Below, piece by piece: positions 37,283-49,100 of a DNA stretch of 64,000 nt. Below the pieces are notes generated by a model that was not told where the DNA came from, did not search any database, and saw nothing but the letters and a program-made list of their open reading frames with translations. The position numbers were made by a program, and so were the translations under genes. Position 1 is the stretch's first letter. Each line of letters opens with the position of its first letter. Source of the stretch: Anisus vortex (Eukaryota > Mollusca > Gastropoda > Planorbidae); assembly GCA_949126835.1 (NCBI GenBank), contig OX421497.1, positions 23,129,612 through 23,193,611 on the forward strand, given 5' to 3'.

Positions 37283-40008
37283 ATGAAACGTGAATCAGAA
37301 GAAGATCAAAAGGACAATTCTAAAGTGCCCAAAATTTCAGAAGATGATGTAGGGGCCTCAGCTAGAGGAAAGATTTCACCTGTAACTACTAATTCTATGA
37401 CTAGGAGCACTGGTAGCAGTAGCAGTCTACAGGATCCTTTGAGAAAGTTAACTGATTCCCAGAAAAGGTATCCAAATGCTGAAACACAGAGTGTGTCAAG
37501 GAACCATTCTGTTAGCTTGCATACAACAGGAGCTGCTAGAACTACAGCAATAACAGATTTTCCTTTAACCACTCCAAATAAAGTTTTGAGTCTTCCTGAA
37601 ATGAGTTTACTAGGAACAAAAGTAGCTGATGTTACATCTAAGTATACTATGTTACTAGATAAAAATTCTCCACAAATGTCTTCAATTGTTAGAGGTTTAT
37701 CCACTGATCGTCGCATAAGAAGTACCTCAATGTCTGAGTCACATGTATCAAAATGCAGAATGCTCCCTTCTCTGACTGCTATTGATGATCAAAGAAACCT
37801 TGTGCCATCCATTGGAGTCAAGGAAACCTCAGCAATTTTACCAGGTAATAGTAAAACTGCTTCACAAACAAATCTAGGTGAATCCACTAGCTCAAGAACA
37901 TTGTTTGCAAGCAGTAAAATGTCAGCCTGCCATATACCAACATCAGCATGTGACCGTAATAGTTTATCTCCAGTGAGCAAGTCAAGTGCCATGTTACGTC
38001 CCAGCTGTAGCTTTCATCCAATATCACTGTCAACCAACCAGGATTTCACACTTGTACCTACAGCTGTGACATCAAGAAGTAGCAGACAAACAGTGAACTG
38101 TGTCCCTAGTTTAAAGGGTGATATCCTCCCAGCCTCACCTTTGGCTCATCATCCAGGGTATGAGACAAGATCAGTAAATGGGAGAAAATCCCAGCAAGAA
38201 CTATCACCAGCATCTCAATCTAATGGAAATCAAGGTGCTTCTTCAAGACCAGAAATAAGCCATTTGCCACCTAGAAAAAAGTCCAACTCTGAATCAACTT
38301 TATCTAGGTAATTAGTTCAATAATTAACAGCTAAGAGTCAATAACATTGTTTCTTTTATTCAATACATTAATTTAATTAATTTAATAGCACTATACTGTT
38401 TAAAAAAGCCATCTCTGGAATATATATTTGTTTTTTGTTTGGTACTATATATTCTTAGTTAATTTATAAAATGGTGCTTTAAAAAATTATGTAAAATTTA
38501 TGTATATACTGGTAATCATTAAATTTATATGAAAAAAATCTTTGATACTATGAAAAAAAATTCTAACATAATGATGCTTATCTACTATTGGGAGTACCAG
38601 CAAAATATAGAGAGAATGGTGAAACTTATCCTCCCTCATTTCCTCTGTTATCTTCTTTTAAAAAAAAAAAATGTTTGCCGATGCGTATGAACGAAAATCA
38701 CCATTTTAATGGTGTAAAATTAAAAGCATGATTTAACTCAAAACCATTCTGCTCAACAGATTTTTGGACATTGAAGGCTCATCTGCTAGAAGCCGAGGTC
38801 TGACAACCTTTTCAGAACTTGGTTCAGGATATCAGCCCGTCTCTGTAGCCTCTTCAAGCTCAGTGTCAACAAATGAAAGTAGAAATGAAGCTTCTAGTTC
38901 AAGAACCACACCAAATACTTCCAACTCATCTAGCAGCACAGAGGTTCAAAGATCCCACATATTGAATGAAGGCATTGTGCCTCAAATGAGACAAATGAAT
39001 TTCTCATGGACTTCATCTTCCAGTGCCAGAAGTCAGTCTGATGTTTTTAATCTTATATTGCATTCCCTGGTTATAGGTAAAATTTTATTTGTATACATTA
39101 TTATATACATGGCATGTATCTTATTATTATTAATTGATTATTAATATGTGTGACCTATTTCTTAAGGGATATTTATTTAAAAGGCATGTTGCATGCAAAT
39201 TATTAAAAACCAATCTTCTGTTGTCTTGTTCACTATGGAATAATACACTCTTGAAAGCCACTTGATTTAATGTTTAAAGAAGAATTTAATGCTTGAACTT
39301 GTGGATAATAATAGAGACTGTTGGCTTTTGTTCTGTACTTGTCACAGTGTATTCTATTTATACCCTGGGATGCCAGCCATCTGCTAATTTTGAAGTGCTT
39401 TCTATCTGCTTAAAGTATTCTCAAATAATCTGGGAGAAATTATTCTTCCTACTGCTCATTACAAAGTTGGTTTATGTGATAGAGAGTAATAGGCTCAACA
39501 TTTCTTAACTTGCATATTTTATTTGACTGAGTGTATTGTTAATTTTCATGTTAATATATCATTAATTATGAGTTTCTTTCTAACTATAATGGGATAAGTT
39601 GTTGTGTTTATTCCAATTCATTTTCTATTTGCTTCTAGCTGATAACTATAACAATTTAATCTTATAACTTATGTAGATCAATTGACATAAATATATATAT
39701 ATATATATTGAGAATTGTACTCTTTAAGATAATTTTTAACAAAAAAATGTTTATTTCTGTAATTTTTGTTACAGGAATGCCTACAGATGAGCCACCCCAA
39801 TTATTACCACAAGACATAGCATCAAGTGCACATCTTACTTCTTGGTTGAAAAGTACTTTAGATCAGTCTGGTCAATTAGATAGAACAGATCAAATTGCTT
39901 GTGAACCCCTTAAACCCATGAATGATGTTGATACTATTGATAGTATGTCTATAAGTCATAAAAAAAACTACTCATCATTGATCAAGAAAGCTGGACCTTA
40001 TATTTTAG
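37283..40008 (+). CDS. STK40: STK40 exons 1-3: long Ser/Thr-rich N-terminal extension (residues 1-525)
   Basis: Exon 1 alone encodes 341 residues (MKRESEEDQKDNSKVPKISE...), followed by 106 and 78 residues in exons 2 and 3. Composition is serine, threonine and asparagine rich, with runs such as SVASSSSVSTNESRNEASSS, and no recognisable fold; disorder is likely. Only the last residues (SSLIKKAGPYILG) align with vertebrate STK40 (NAKRAGPFILG), where about 30 residues precede this point. Open frame through a 1,025-nt exon, clean splice sites and the in-frame join to the kinase domain support it as coding. Confidence 0.9.
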
Positions 40009-43000
40009 GTGAGTCAACTTGATTCTTTTTTATTTTTTACAGTTTTAATTGTCATCTGCCTTTTTTTTTTCAAGTTGTAATTCGAATATGTTGATTAACA
40101 ATGTGGCAAGTTGTAATTCAAATATGTTGATTAACAATGTGGCAAGTTGTAATTCAAATATGTTGATTAACAATGTGGCAAGTTGTAATTCAAATATGTT
40201 GTTTAACAATGTGGCAAGTTGTAAATGTTTTTTGTTTGAATATTTTGGTTTCTAAAAATGCAATGCTTTCATTTAAAAAGTAAGTAGACTTATATTTAAA
40301 AAAAAACTAAAAATTCAATAGTGAAACTTTATTGCATTCTAAATAATAATCAGGTCCTAGAATTGGATCATCTCCTGTAAGATGTATTGTACAGTAACTG
40401 TATTCTAAATAATAATCAGGTCCTAGAATTGGATCATCTCCTGTAAGATGTATTGTACAGTAACTGTATTCTAAATAATAATCAGGTCCTAGAATTGGAT
40501 CATCTCCAGTAAGATGCATTGTACAGTAACTGTATTCTAAATAATACTCAGGTCCTAGAATTGGATCATCTCCAGTAAGATGTATTGTACAGTAACTGTA
40601 TTCTAAATAATACTCAGGTCCTAGAATTGGATCATCTCCAGTAAGATGTATTGTACAGTGCCTGGCCAGAAAGGAGAAGACTGACAAGTTTTATATTATA
40701 AAGGTAATAAACACACTTTTAAATGGCTAAAATAAAGCTCAACTCTAGTAGCTGAAATTGATAGAGTTGTTACAGTTTCAACAACTGGTAAAACTGCTCT
40801 ATAGTCCTCAATGGGACAAATACTATGTATACAAGTAAAATGAATGTTTCAAACAAGGATATCACAAAACGTAATCTCTTTATTAGAGAGTTAACCATCA
40901 ATTTTTGATTTGGTTAGAGACTAACCAAAACTCTGTAAAATAATAGTTTAAAATTCATGCTTTAAAATATTATAATTAAAAAAAAAAATACAAGCTAATT
41001 TATGTACACTAATTATTTTAAATTTAAAGCATACTGAATCGTTATTTCATCTAATTTGTTTTTGTGTTTGACTAGATTCTGACATTGGCTGATCCAGATA
41101 AGGAAACAATGGATGACAGACAAGGCAAAATGTTAATGTTGACAGAATTTTCTCTTTTGTCTCACTTAAAAAATGCAGAAGGTGTTGTACATTGCATTGA
41201 TTTCTTCAAGGTAACAAATGTTAAGAATCTATTATGTTTGAACTCAATACTTTACATTAGTATACTTTACATTATTATGCTCATGATGTATCATACTTTC
41301 TATTGTTTTATTTTGTAAAATTTAAGAATTATATATCTGTCTGTGCTATTAGGACAAAGCATGGGACAGTTTGGAGAAATGTGAAATCAACCGATTATGT
41401 TTGGTTATTGACTGTCTGATTCCCCATGACTATGACCCAGAGTCACATTATCTTGTCAATCTTCAACACCATGTCATACACGAGAAAAAACTGAATGAAA
41501 AGGAAGCTTTGATTATTTTTTGGGACATTGCTCGTATAGTGGAGAACCTTCATAAGGTAATGAATTATCTATTTCATTTTTATTAAAATTGGAAACACTA
41601 TAAGATAATTGTTATTATATTACATTTTATTTGGTAAAACTTAAATGTTTAAAAAACAAATTTTATACTTTGTTTTTTTAAAATTTGCTTATTATTTACA
41701 TTCTGTTTGTCAGAACAATATTGTCCACCGAGATTTGAAACTGGGCAACATGATAGTGGATCGGCGATCTTGGCGAGTCACTATTACTAACTTTTGTCTG
41801 GGTAGGCATCTGAATTCAGAAAAAGATAAGCTTCGGGATCAGCGAGGTAGTCCAGCCTATATCAGTCCAGATGTTCTAAGTGGTAATGTTTTTATATTTT
41901 AATTTTCTTTAAAAGAAGTCTAGACAAATTTTTGTATTATTAATATTTCTTTATAGCTACATGCTGATGTTTTTTTATAAAGACTTAAGACACTATAATG
42001 CACTAAGGATTGTGATTTATATTATTTTATTTCTTTTCAAGTATTATTACTATAATACTCATTTATGTTACAACTATTTAGTGAGTTGTCTATACATGTT
42101 TCTGCTATTCTGCAGGTAAACCCTATTATGGTAAGCCAAGTGACATGTGGGCCCTGGGTGTTGTTCTATTCACTATGCTGTATGGACAGTTCCCATTCTA
42201 TGATTGTATGCCACAAGAACTTTTCAGAAAAATCAAATCAGCAGAGTTCACCATACCCAAGTCAGTTCTTGTTTTGTTATATTGTTGTTTTTTCTACTCA
42301 TTATGCATGTAAGAAGAGCAGTTAGTAAAGTTCATCATCTTAGTTTACTTTAAAAGTCATAGCTAGAACTGACATAGGCCCACTACTATTTATAATTTTA
42401 TGTGATTACCTTAATTATTCAAAACAAGATACAAAACTAAGTTTCTATTGCTGATGATTGCCAATTATATAGGACAATAAAATCAATACAAGATACTGAA
42501 ATATTACAAAATGACCCAGATGAGTTTAAAAAAACATGGGAATGTAGCTGGGGCATATCTTGCAATCCAGAAAAGTATCAATTCAACTAGTGATAGTATC
42601 AAATTAAGGAAAAATAAATAAAAATAAGGTATTCACGGCAAATATTCAATTCAACTTAACAATGCAATTACTTAGGAATAATCATAAATCATGGTAGTCT
42701 TGTATTGATAAGGTCATCCAAACAAAAAAACATTAGACATTAGTAACAAAAAAATGTAATATACAAAGACCACAAATCTAGAGCTATACGCATAATAAAA
42801 ATCACAAAAATTTAGGAGCCCTAATAGAAATGCGAGATAAGATTTTATTCATGGATTCTAACATAGGACGTAGTATAAATAATATATTGAATATGATAAG
42901 ATCTATTAGAAATCATTACCAAATATACAATTTAAGTTTTATAGTTAACACTTTATCAATAGCATGTGTGTGTAACAGCTTGGGTACATGGTATGCGAAA

Positions 43001-44756
43001 CAGAACAAACTCAAAGAAAGAGATAGGCTATATAAGTGCATAGTACAAATAGGAATATACATATCATCATCTGGTTGGAAGGGTAATAATATTAAAAAGT
43101 CAGTGAAGTTTAAATTATTTTTTCAAATGTTTTTTCAATTCATTGTTAGACATTTTACTGATTTTTTAATGTGCATTTTTCTGTTTCCATTGTTGATTTT
43201 TTTCTTCAGTGATGGAAGAGTGTCAGAAGATACAAAACAACTGATTCAACAACTGATAACATTGGATCCTCAGACTAGGATGACTGCAGGACAGGTTGTG
43301 GATGCTCTCAAACATATTATAGGAAAATGGTAATGTATTACTAAAATTATTCTGCTAAGGCTTGTGTCTCTCCTTTTAGTAAGGTAAAATGGACTTGTTC
43401 TTGTACTAGGACTTGAGTGCATCCCTTAGCCTACCCAACTTTGATGGGAACCTGACATTAGTAAGGGAAAGTAATTACGGCTGGACATTGTACTGGTCAT
43501 ACAGTTCCTCTGTACACAAAGATACTGGAATTAAAGTGAAGTCACGCTATGATTTCAGTCACTAAATAAATTTAAACAACCCCTTTAAAAACTTTATTTT
43601 TATAAATCCTTCACATACTTTTTTATTTAGCAGTGATCATATGGTTTGGGGAAAGTTTGGGAAAAACTGACTTGTTGTTTCAGGTTTAGTAAAGTTTTGG
43701 AAAAGTTACCAAGATTTGGAAAAGTGTCTAAGTCTCACTAAAATAGACAAAACAGCATGAAAAATACTCACAATTTTTTTTCAAGCAATAACCATGTAGT
43801 TGAAAATTTGCTAATAAAATTCCAAGAATGTTTTTTTTTAAAGCACAGTTTTTTTTTTGGACTCTTTATATACACTGCCAGTTAATATTAAATTAGTGAA
43901 AAATGTTTTGGGAATTTATTTTACTAATTTGAGTTTGGGAAAAGTTTGCAAAAAAAATGGAATTTAAATGATTTCAATTTTGGAACCCTGCTAGCATTCT
44001 TTAGGCTTATAAAAGAAAATATTGAAAACCAAAACTTGGCTTTATTTTATAAAGAAAGACATGGTTAAATCATGTGTATATTCATTTTTGTTGTGCATTA
44101 GCCATCTGAAGATTGTGCCCTTTGCCACCCACATAGTAAAAGAAAAAAGCAAAGTTAATATAAGGATAAGGCACATACTTAGTTAACATAACATTATGTT
44201 GTTTATATTCATTTTTCTCATGCATTAGTCTCTGAAGAATTTGCCCTTTGCCATCCACAAATAAATAAAGTGCAAAAATGCAGTAAACACACAAAAGCAC
44301 TAATAAGCTTGTGCCTTTAATAGGGATTTACAGAAACAGGATAGGATGATAGAATGTGGGTCGAATAGCCTTCCAGAGACCTATCTTTTGTACCTGCATA
44401 AGCCCATACTCCCTGGAGCCAACTATGATTGTCCTCCTGTTTCCTATGCTAACACTGAGCTCCTGTTTCTATATTTGCAGAATTGTTACAAATTAAGTTT
44501 TAAGTGATCTGTCAATTTGTTCCGTTTATTGCTCTCTAAATAATCAAGCTATTTACTTCCCTGTCCAATTGTTAGGAAGACCATGATGACCTGTGATACA
44601 GATCAGGTTGTGCCAGATATACCCACAGCTCCAGCTAGAGATTTGAAACAAGATGAAAATGAGAAAGACACACAGACCGAAGTCACTCAGGATATGTGCT
44701 ATTCAAGTTTCCCAGCCTCACAACTCTTCCATGTGAAGTCATTGGCCACCAGATAA
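37283..44756 (+). CDS. STK40: STK40-like pseudokinase (SgK495/SHIK family), complete
   Basis: Ten coding exons: 37283-38307, 38760-39076, 39775-40008, 40618-40703, 41076-41210, 41353-41556, 41714-41882, 42116-42260, 43210-43329, 44576-44756. Total 871 codons plus TAA, all GT-AG and in frame. Residues about 518-811 form a kinase-homology domain that follows vertebrate STK40 block by block (GPRIGSSPVRCIVQCLARK, RQGKMLMLTEFSLLSHL, NNIVHRDLKLGNM, DQRGSPAYISPDVLSGKPYY, MWALGVVLFTMLYGQFPFYD). The catalytic-loop HRD is kept (D674) but DFG is replaced by TNF (692-694), the STK40 signature. Known family role: a pseudokinase adaptor that binds the ubiquitin ligase COP1. Vertebrate STK40 is about 435 aa; this one is twice as long because of its N-terminus. 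Confidence 0.95.
40071..40224. repeat. 36-bp tandem repeat, about 4 copies
   Basis: Units of caagttgtaattcaaatatg ttgattaacaatgtgg in STK40 intron 3, starting 63 nt after the exon 3 donor. Confidence 0.93.
40334..40659 (+). repeat. 66-bp tandem repeat, 5 copies, duplicating the STK40 exon 4 acceptor and coding start
   Basis: Each unit contains tattctaaataataatcag|G followed by 40 or so bases coding GPRIGSSPVRCIVQ. Acceptors lead to 40354, 40420, 40486, 40552 and 40618. Only the last unit continues into CLARK and a donor. Upstream units read CAG TAA, an in-frame stop, so using an earlier acceptor without further splicing would truncate the protein. Units 1-3 have taataatcag and units 4-5 have taatactcag. 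Confidence 0.95.
40618..44756 (+). CDS. STK40: STK40 exons 4-10: kinase-homology domain and C-terminal tail
   Basis: Exon 4 encodes the nucleotide-loop equivalent GPRIGSSPVRCIVQCLARK and ends at the beta-3 lysine (FYIIK, K554). Exons 5-9 complete the domain to DPQTRMTAGQVVDALKHII. Exon 10 encodes a 60-residue tail containing TDQVVPDIPTAP, which resembles the COP1-binding VP motif of Tribbles and vertebrate STK40 (VVPDI). The tail is shorter than in vertebrates. The first half of exon 4 together with its acceptor is duplicated four more times in the preceding intron (acceptors leading to 40354, 40420, 40486 and 40552). Confidence 0.94.
42425..42710 (+). pseudogene. Decayed LINE reverse-transcriptase fragment in STK40 intron 8
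   Basis: The plus strand reads ADDCQLYRTIKSIQDTEILQ-NDPDEFKKTWECSWG and CNPEKYQ, the catalytic ADD region and following block of jockey/CR1-like reverse transcriptases. After a frameshift it reads YLGIIINHGS. A GPLLFII-like piece lies just before (near 42378). Clearly broken, sense orientation. Confidence 0.8.
43376..43530 (+). mobile_element. tRNA-derived SINE copy, 5' truncated
   Basis: Reads cctacccaactttgatggga acctgacattagtaagggaa agtaattacggctggacatt, matching the SINE body seen in the other copies. Lies in STK40 intron 9. Confidence 0.7.
43600..43990. repeat. Dispersed AT-rich repeat, inverted copy of 12290-12660
   Basis: Shares, in reverse complement, gtttgggaaaaactgacttg and aaaatagacaaaacagca with the copy in unc80. 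Boundaries are approximate. Confidence 0.5.
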
Positions 44757-45063
44757 ATGATTCTACCTCAGACCTGACCCAACAATTTTTAATTAGTTTA
44801 AAAAAAAAAAATGTTTATATATCTAAATATTTTTAATCTCTTTTTAAAATTCTTAATCATTTTTTTATGGGCAACTAATACATACATTTAACTGCACATA
44901 TTATGTATACATTGAACTATTTCATATCTGTGTCATTTATTTTTAACATAAAAAATATTTCATTTTTAAATTGATCTAATTGCTTGTGCCATTGACTCTC
45001 ATTGAGTATTTTATTGAAAATATTAACTTTAATGTAATTTATCTTTATTGTCATTAGTATAAA

Positions 45064-45069
45064 AATAAA
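45064..45069 (+). terminator. Candidate poly(A) signal of STK40
   Basis: AATAAA lies about 310 nt after the STK40 stop codon in AT-rich sequence and is the first canonical hexamer I noticed. The cleavage site was not determined. Confidence 0.45.
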
Positions 45070-46089
45070 AGAAAATCTCATATTGTTTTTAACATGAGTT
45101 TTTTTAGTTTGTTATATTCTAGATTTTATTGCCCAGAAAAAAAGATTATTATTCTAGTTTGAGAAAGGATCTGAAATGTATAAACAAGAGAACTACATGA
45201 GGCTTATGGGAAGCAAAATGTATTGGTAGGTTAATTATTCATTAGGGAAAGAAAAATTTAAAAAAATACTTTTAAATCAATGTAAATCATGTAATAAAAT
45301 GTAGGGAAATTTCTTTGATCCATTTTCATTTATTAAGGATGTGCTCTTATTATTATTAATGAAAATCTCTCCCATGCCTAACCATTATCAAAACTATTCT
45401 AAATCAATGACAGAACTTAAATGTAATTAAGGAAAGGTTATTCTTCAATACTGGGATACTACAATACTGGGATACTAGTCTAGTCTGTTCTTCTAGTTAA
45501 TAATATTACTCAACAAACGCATGAAATTTTTTTTTTAATTTATTAACAAGAATTAGCAGTTTTCCTTCATTCAACTAGATAATCACACATAAAACACTAG
45601 ATATTCACACATGAAACATTACATATTCACACATAAAACTAAACTAAAACTTTTCATACCATCTGTGTATTTATTCAAGTAACAATCTTTTATTCACAGC
45701 CATACTGTCGTAATCTTTCACACCTCGTTTAAAAAAATTTTGTAAACAATTCAAATTAATTTCAAATGTACATTTGTCCATTTACATTGCAACCCTTTTA
45801 TAAGAGTTAATATTATATTAAAAATGACAGCTGGTCATGTCTATCAGTGTCAAAAATGTCATTTAACAAGTAAACATATTGTATCAATTTAACCTGATTG
45901 GCAGCAACTTGCACCATTAAAAACATTCATTTTATCCTTTCATTCCGAATAATTATATTAAAATCAATAATGGTTCTACTCAATCAATTTATTACTACCG
46001 CTGCTTTGGCTGTGTGGTGTGCTTCTTCAGTTATTTTAACAAGCTTTACGGTTTGACAATAAGTTAATCAATAAAAAATATTGTTTATA

Positions 46090-46095
46090 TTTATT
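46090..46095 (-). terminator. Candidate poly(A) signal of SYF2
   Basis: On the minus strand AATAAA lies about 63 nt beyond the SYF2 stop codon, a typical distance for a short 3' UTR. Confidence 0.5.
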
Positions 46096-46157
46096 TCAAT
46101 TTTGCATACAAATACCAAGTTTTACAAATAAGTATTTGACATAGATTCTTGATCTGA

Positions 46158-49100
46158 CTACACCGCCGTTCCTCTCTCCAAGTTCTGTTTAATTTCAGAT
46201 GTGTATTTGCCATAGAACCTTTCCAGCTTCTGGTTGAATTTCATGTTGCGTTCATTGATATAGTCAATGTCAGCCTCTTCATCAAAGGTCCTGCGTCTGC
46301 TGTATTTAGATCTCTTTTCAATCCTAGATAAATTGTGAAGGAGATTTAATTAATTATGATATAAAGCTAATAAACCAGTAAAATTAACCCATCAATGGCA
46401 TTTTTATCAATTATTTTAATATTTCAGCTTACAAAAAAAAATTAAAGAGTTGAAATAACTTCTTAGACTATAATTATAGGTTATGAATATGTAAAAAAAA
46501 ATTTATAACTCACTGTTTTTCTAGATCAGTAACCATTTTATCAATAGATTCCTCTGTGTCTTTATGAGTATGTAGACCAAGTGTGTCTGCTGTGGCATAG
46601 AAGTCTTCTCCTCTAAAATTAAATTAGATCAAATAATTTCAGTCATTGTGTACTGTGTGCACATATACTTATTACCAATTTTTATTTCCAACAAGCAAGT
46701 TTATTATTTAACCCTTTAGACCTTGTTGTCACTGATCACCACCACTATCGCATAACACTTAATATTGCAAATCGTCTCTTTTTTGCATATATCCGCTAGT
46801 CTTGCAATCTTTATTTAAGCAGCATAAAATTGCAGATTTTGGCAAGTCAACAAGAAAACCATAAAAACAAAGTTTTTATTATACTCCCTTTATTTACAAA
46901 CTAAGTTTACCATCATCTTATTAAAAAATTGATTGACTACTGCAAATGAAACGTACAGAAAAATATCTGTGTCGCAAATCTCAAAAATATCTCCTTACTT
47001 TGTATGAATTGTTCTAAAAATAATCTTAGCGCATATTTTTTTTTTCTAGCTTTGCGCCGAAAAACTATAAAAAGTTGCACAGGCATTTTTAAAGTGAAAC
47101 CTACATTTTTCTTATACTTTCCTTTTAAGAAATTAATATTGTCATAAGTGTAGTATTATTAAGTTGTTTTAACTGAAAATTTGATAGGATGTATTGTTAG
47201 TCGGGGCAAGTCTGCTGTCCAAATTTCAGCTCGATCGGACCACGGGAAGTGGTCGAAAAATGGAAGCCAATTTTTGCACCATTGCAGACAGACATAAAAA
47301 GCAACTTAAAATAAAGGGAGTAAAAAAAACAAAAACTTTCTTATGGTTTTTAAAGTTTAAAAATTAAATTTGTGGTTTAGACCTCCATTGAAATGTGATT
47401 GTATGAATTAGCAGATAATACTGAGGATAATAATATTGAAAGTGGTGTAGGCCTAGATGTTCCTGTTGTTTAAATGAGGAATGTCAGTGATTTAGTTTAA
47501 GGAAATTTTTGATAGACAGATTTTATGCTATACATGATAGGCCTAGAAAAATTAGTGGTGGGTAAAACGTGTTTCCTGAAATTCTGAATTTGAATTATTA
47601 TAGAATATATCAATTAAGATAAGTAAAAAAAATCAGTTAAATGTATGTAATATTTTTGTTTATTAATTTTTTTATTAATTTATTTTCTTATAAACCCAAC
47701 TTAAGTTTTTACATAGTTAATTCCCTTTCTTAAGGCTATGGAAGTAAAAGAGGGGACTGATATCAAGAGCTAAGGGGATAATCATTTATTTGTGATTTTT
47801 TAAAATCAATTTTACTTAGTATTATTGTTTTGAAAAAAATGTGTTTACAATATTTTTTTTAAATAATGTTAATTATGAATGCATTTTTTTTTATAAACAA
47901 TTGCAATAACAAAGCCTAAAACAAAATCAAGTATTGATGTGATAAAATATATAATTTAGTATAGCTTTGCAAAAAAATTAATTAATGATTTTTTCAAAAT
48001 CCCTGGTCCCTTGAACTATTCTCTCACCAAGATCTCATCATGTGAAATAAGTCATATAGACACTATTCAAGAACAAAACTTAATAATAACAAATAATTAA
48101 CTTACAGCTTCTCACGTTCTCTTTCATACTGTTGTGGATCTGCTTTGATCTGTTTGGTTAATCTCTGGTACTGTCGGAATGTTGCTTGTTCATAATCTGG
48201 GTGAACAAAACAAGAAAGATACATCCATTATTAAATAGAAAAGCCAAAGTGAATGAATAGTTTACAATTTTTGGGTAGGCCTACTGAAACAAATCAACAA
48301 AGTAAAATTGGGTTTCACAAAATCAATGACAAATTTTACTGACCAGCAAAGCCTGAATCTGGATTCTTTTTCTTCTTTTTCCTATCCCACTTTTCAGCTG
48401 CATCAGCACTAACTTCAAGAAGTTTCACTCTGTCATAATCTTCACCCTTAGTAGAACACTCCTACAAAAATAAAAAAATTGGTAATCTGAATAGCAAAAC
48501 AGGTTTGCTCATATTTGTAGATTACAAGTACTTAGTTAATGAGCCAAAAAATTATATTGAAACAGTGCTGTCTAAATAACAATTTTCAATTATGTTTGCC
48601 TGCATTGAGCTTTTCATTTTTGCTTTTTTAACCAATACTGTTCTTTAAATGGCAATCATAAATGTTTATTGTGCAGATATGTATAGTGTTTCATACCATT
48701 ACTCTTAATACTTTGGACCCCTGGTTGTTAAATAAGAAAATTGTGACTTTTAGACATAAAAAAGCAACATTTCTTTTACCCTGGTGTATTTTCAGACATG
48801 TTGTAACTATTATTAATAACTCGTCTAAATTTAAATTTCATCAAAATTCAAAAACCTGAGAGATCTCAAATTTTCCAGGGCCTTGAAATACTAATTCAAT
48901 TTTCCAAACTCTATCAAGCCATATGACCCTTATGTCATGATTTGTAAAATAATGATAATCACTCTTTTCTATAATAGCTAATGTAAAATGCTTTTTTTTT
49001 TCTTTTGAAAATATTGTTTTATTCAAAGAAAACCATAATAAAAATATCAGTACCTTTTTTTATTAGAACTTATAATCATACAAAACTAGTTTGGTCTTGA

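Larger units (their letters stand above)
44757..46157. other. Tail-to-tail intergenic region between STK40 and SYF2
   Basis: About 1.4 kb of AT-rich sequence holding the two 3' UTRs. No coding signal or recognised mobile element was seen apart from candidate poly(A) signals for each gene. Confidence 0.6.

Noticed and set aside
37306..37716. Minus-strand 136-aa open frame
   Set aside because: Antisense shadow of the long STK40 exon 1, with no independent coding evidence.
40307..40687. Antisense 126-aa repetitive open frame
   Set aside because: It is the reverse complement of the 66-bp array; the sense strand encodes the STK40 exon 4 sequence, which explains the repeats.
42830..43333. 167-aa open frame as a gene
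   Set aside because: Its end is STK40 exon 9 read through from the intron; the upstream part is AT-rich and probably repeat-derived.
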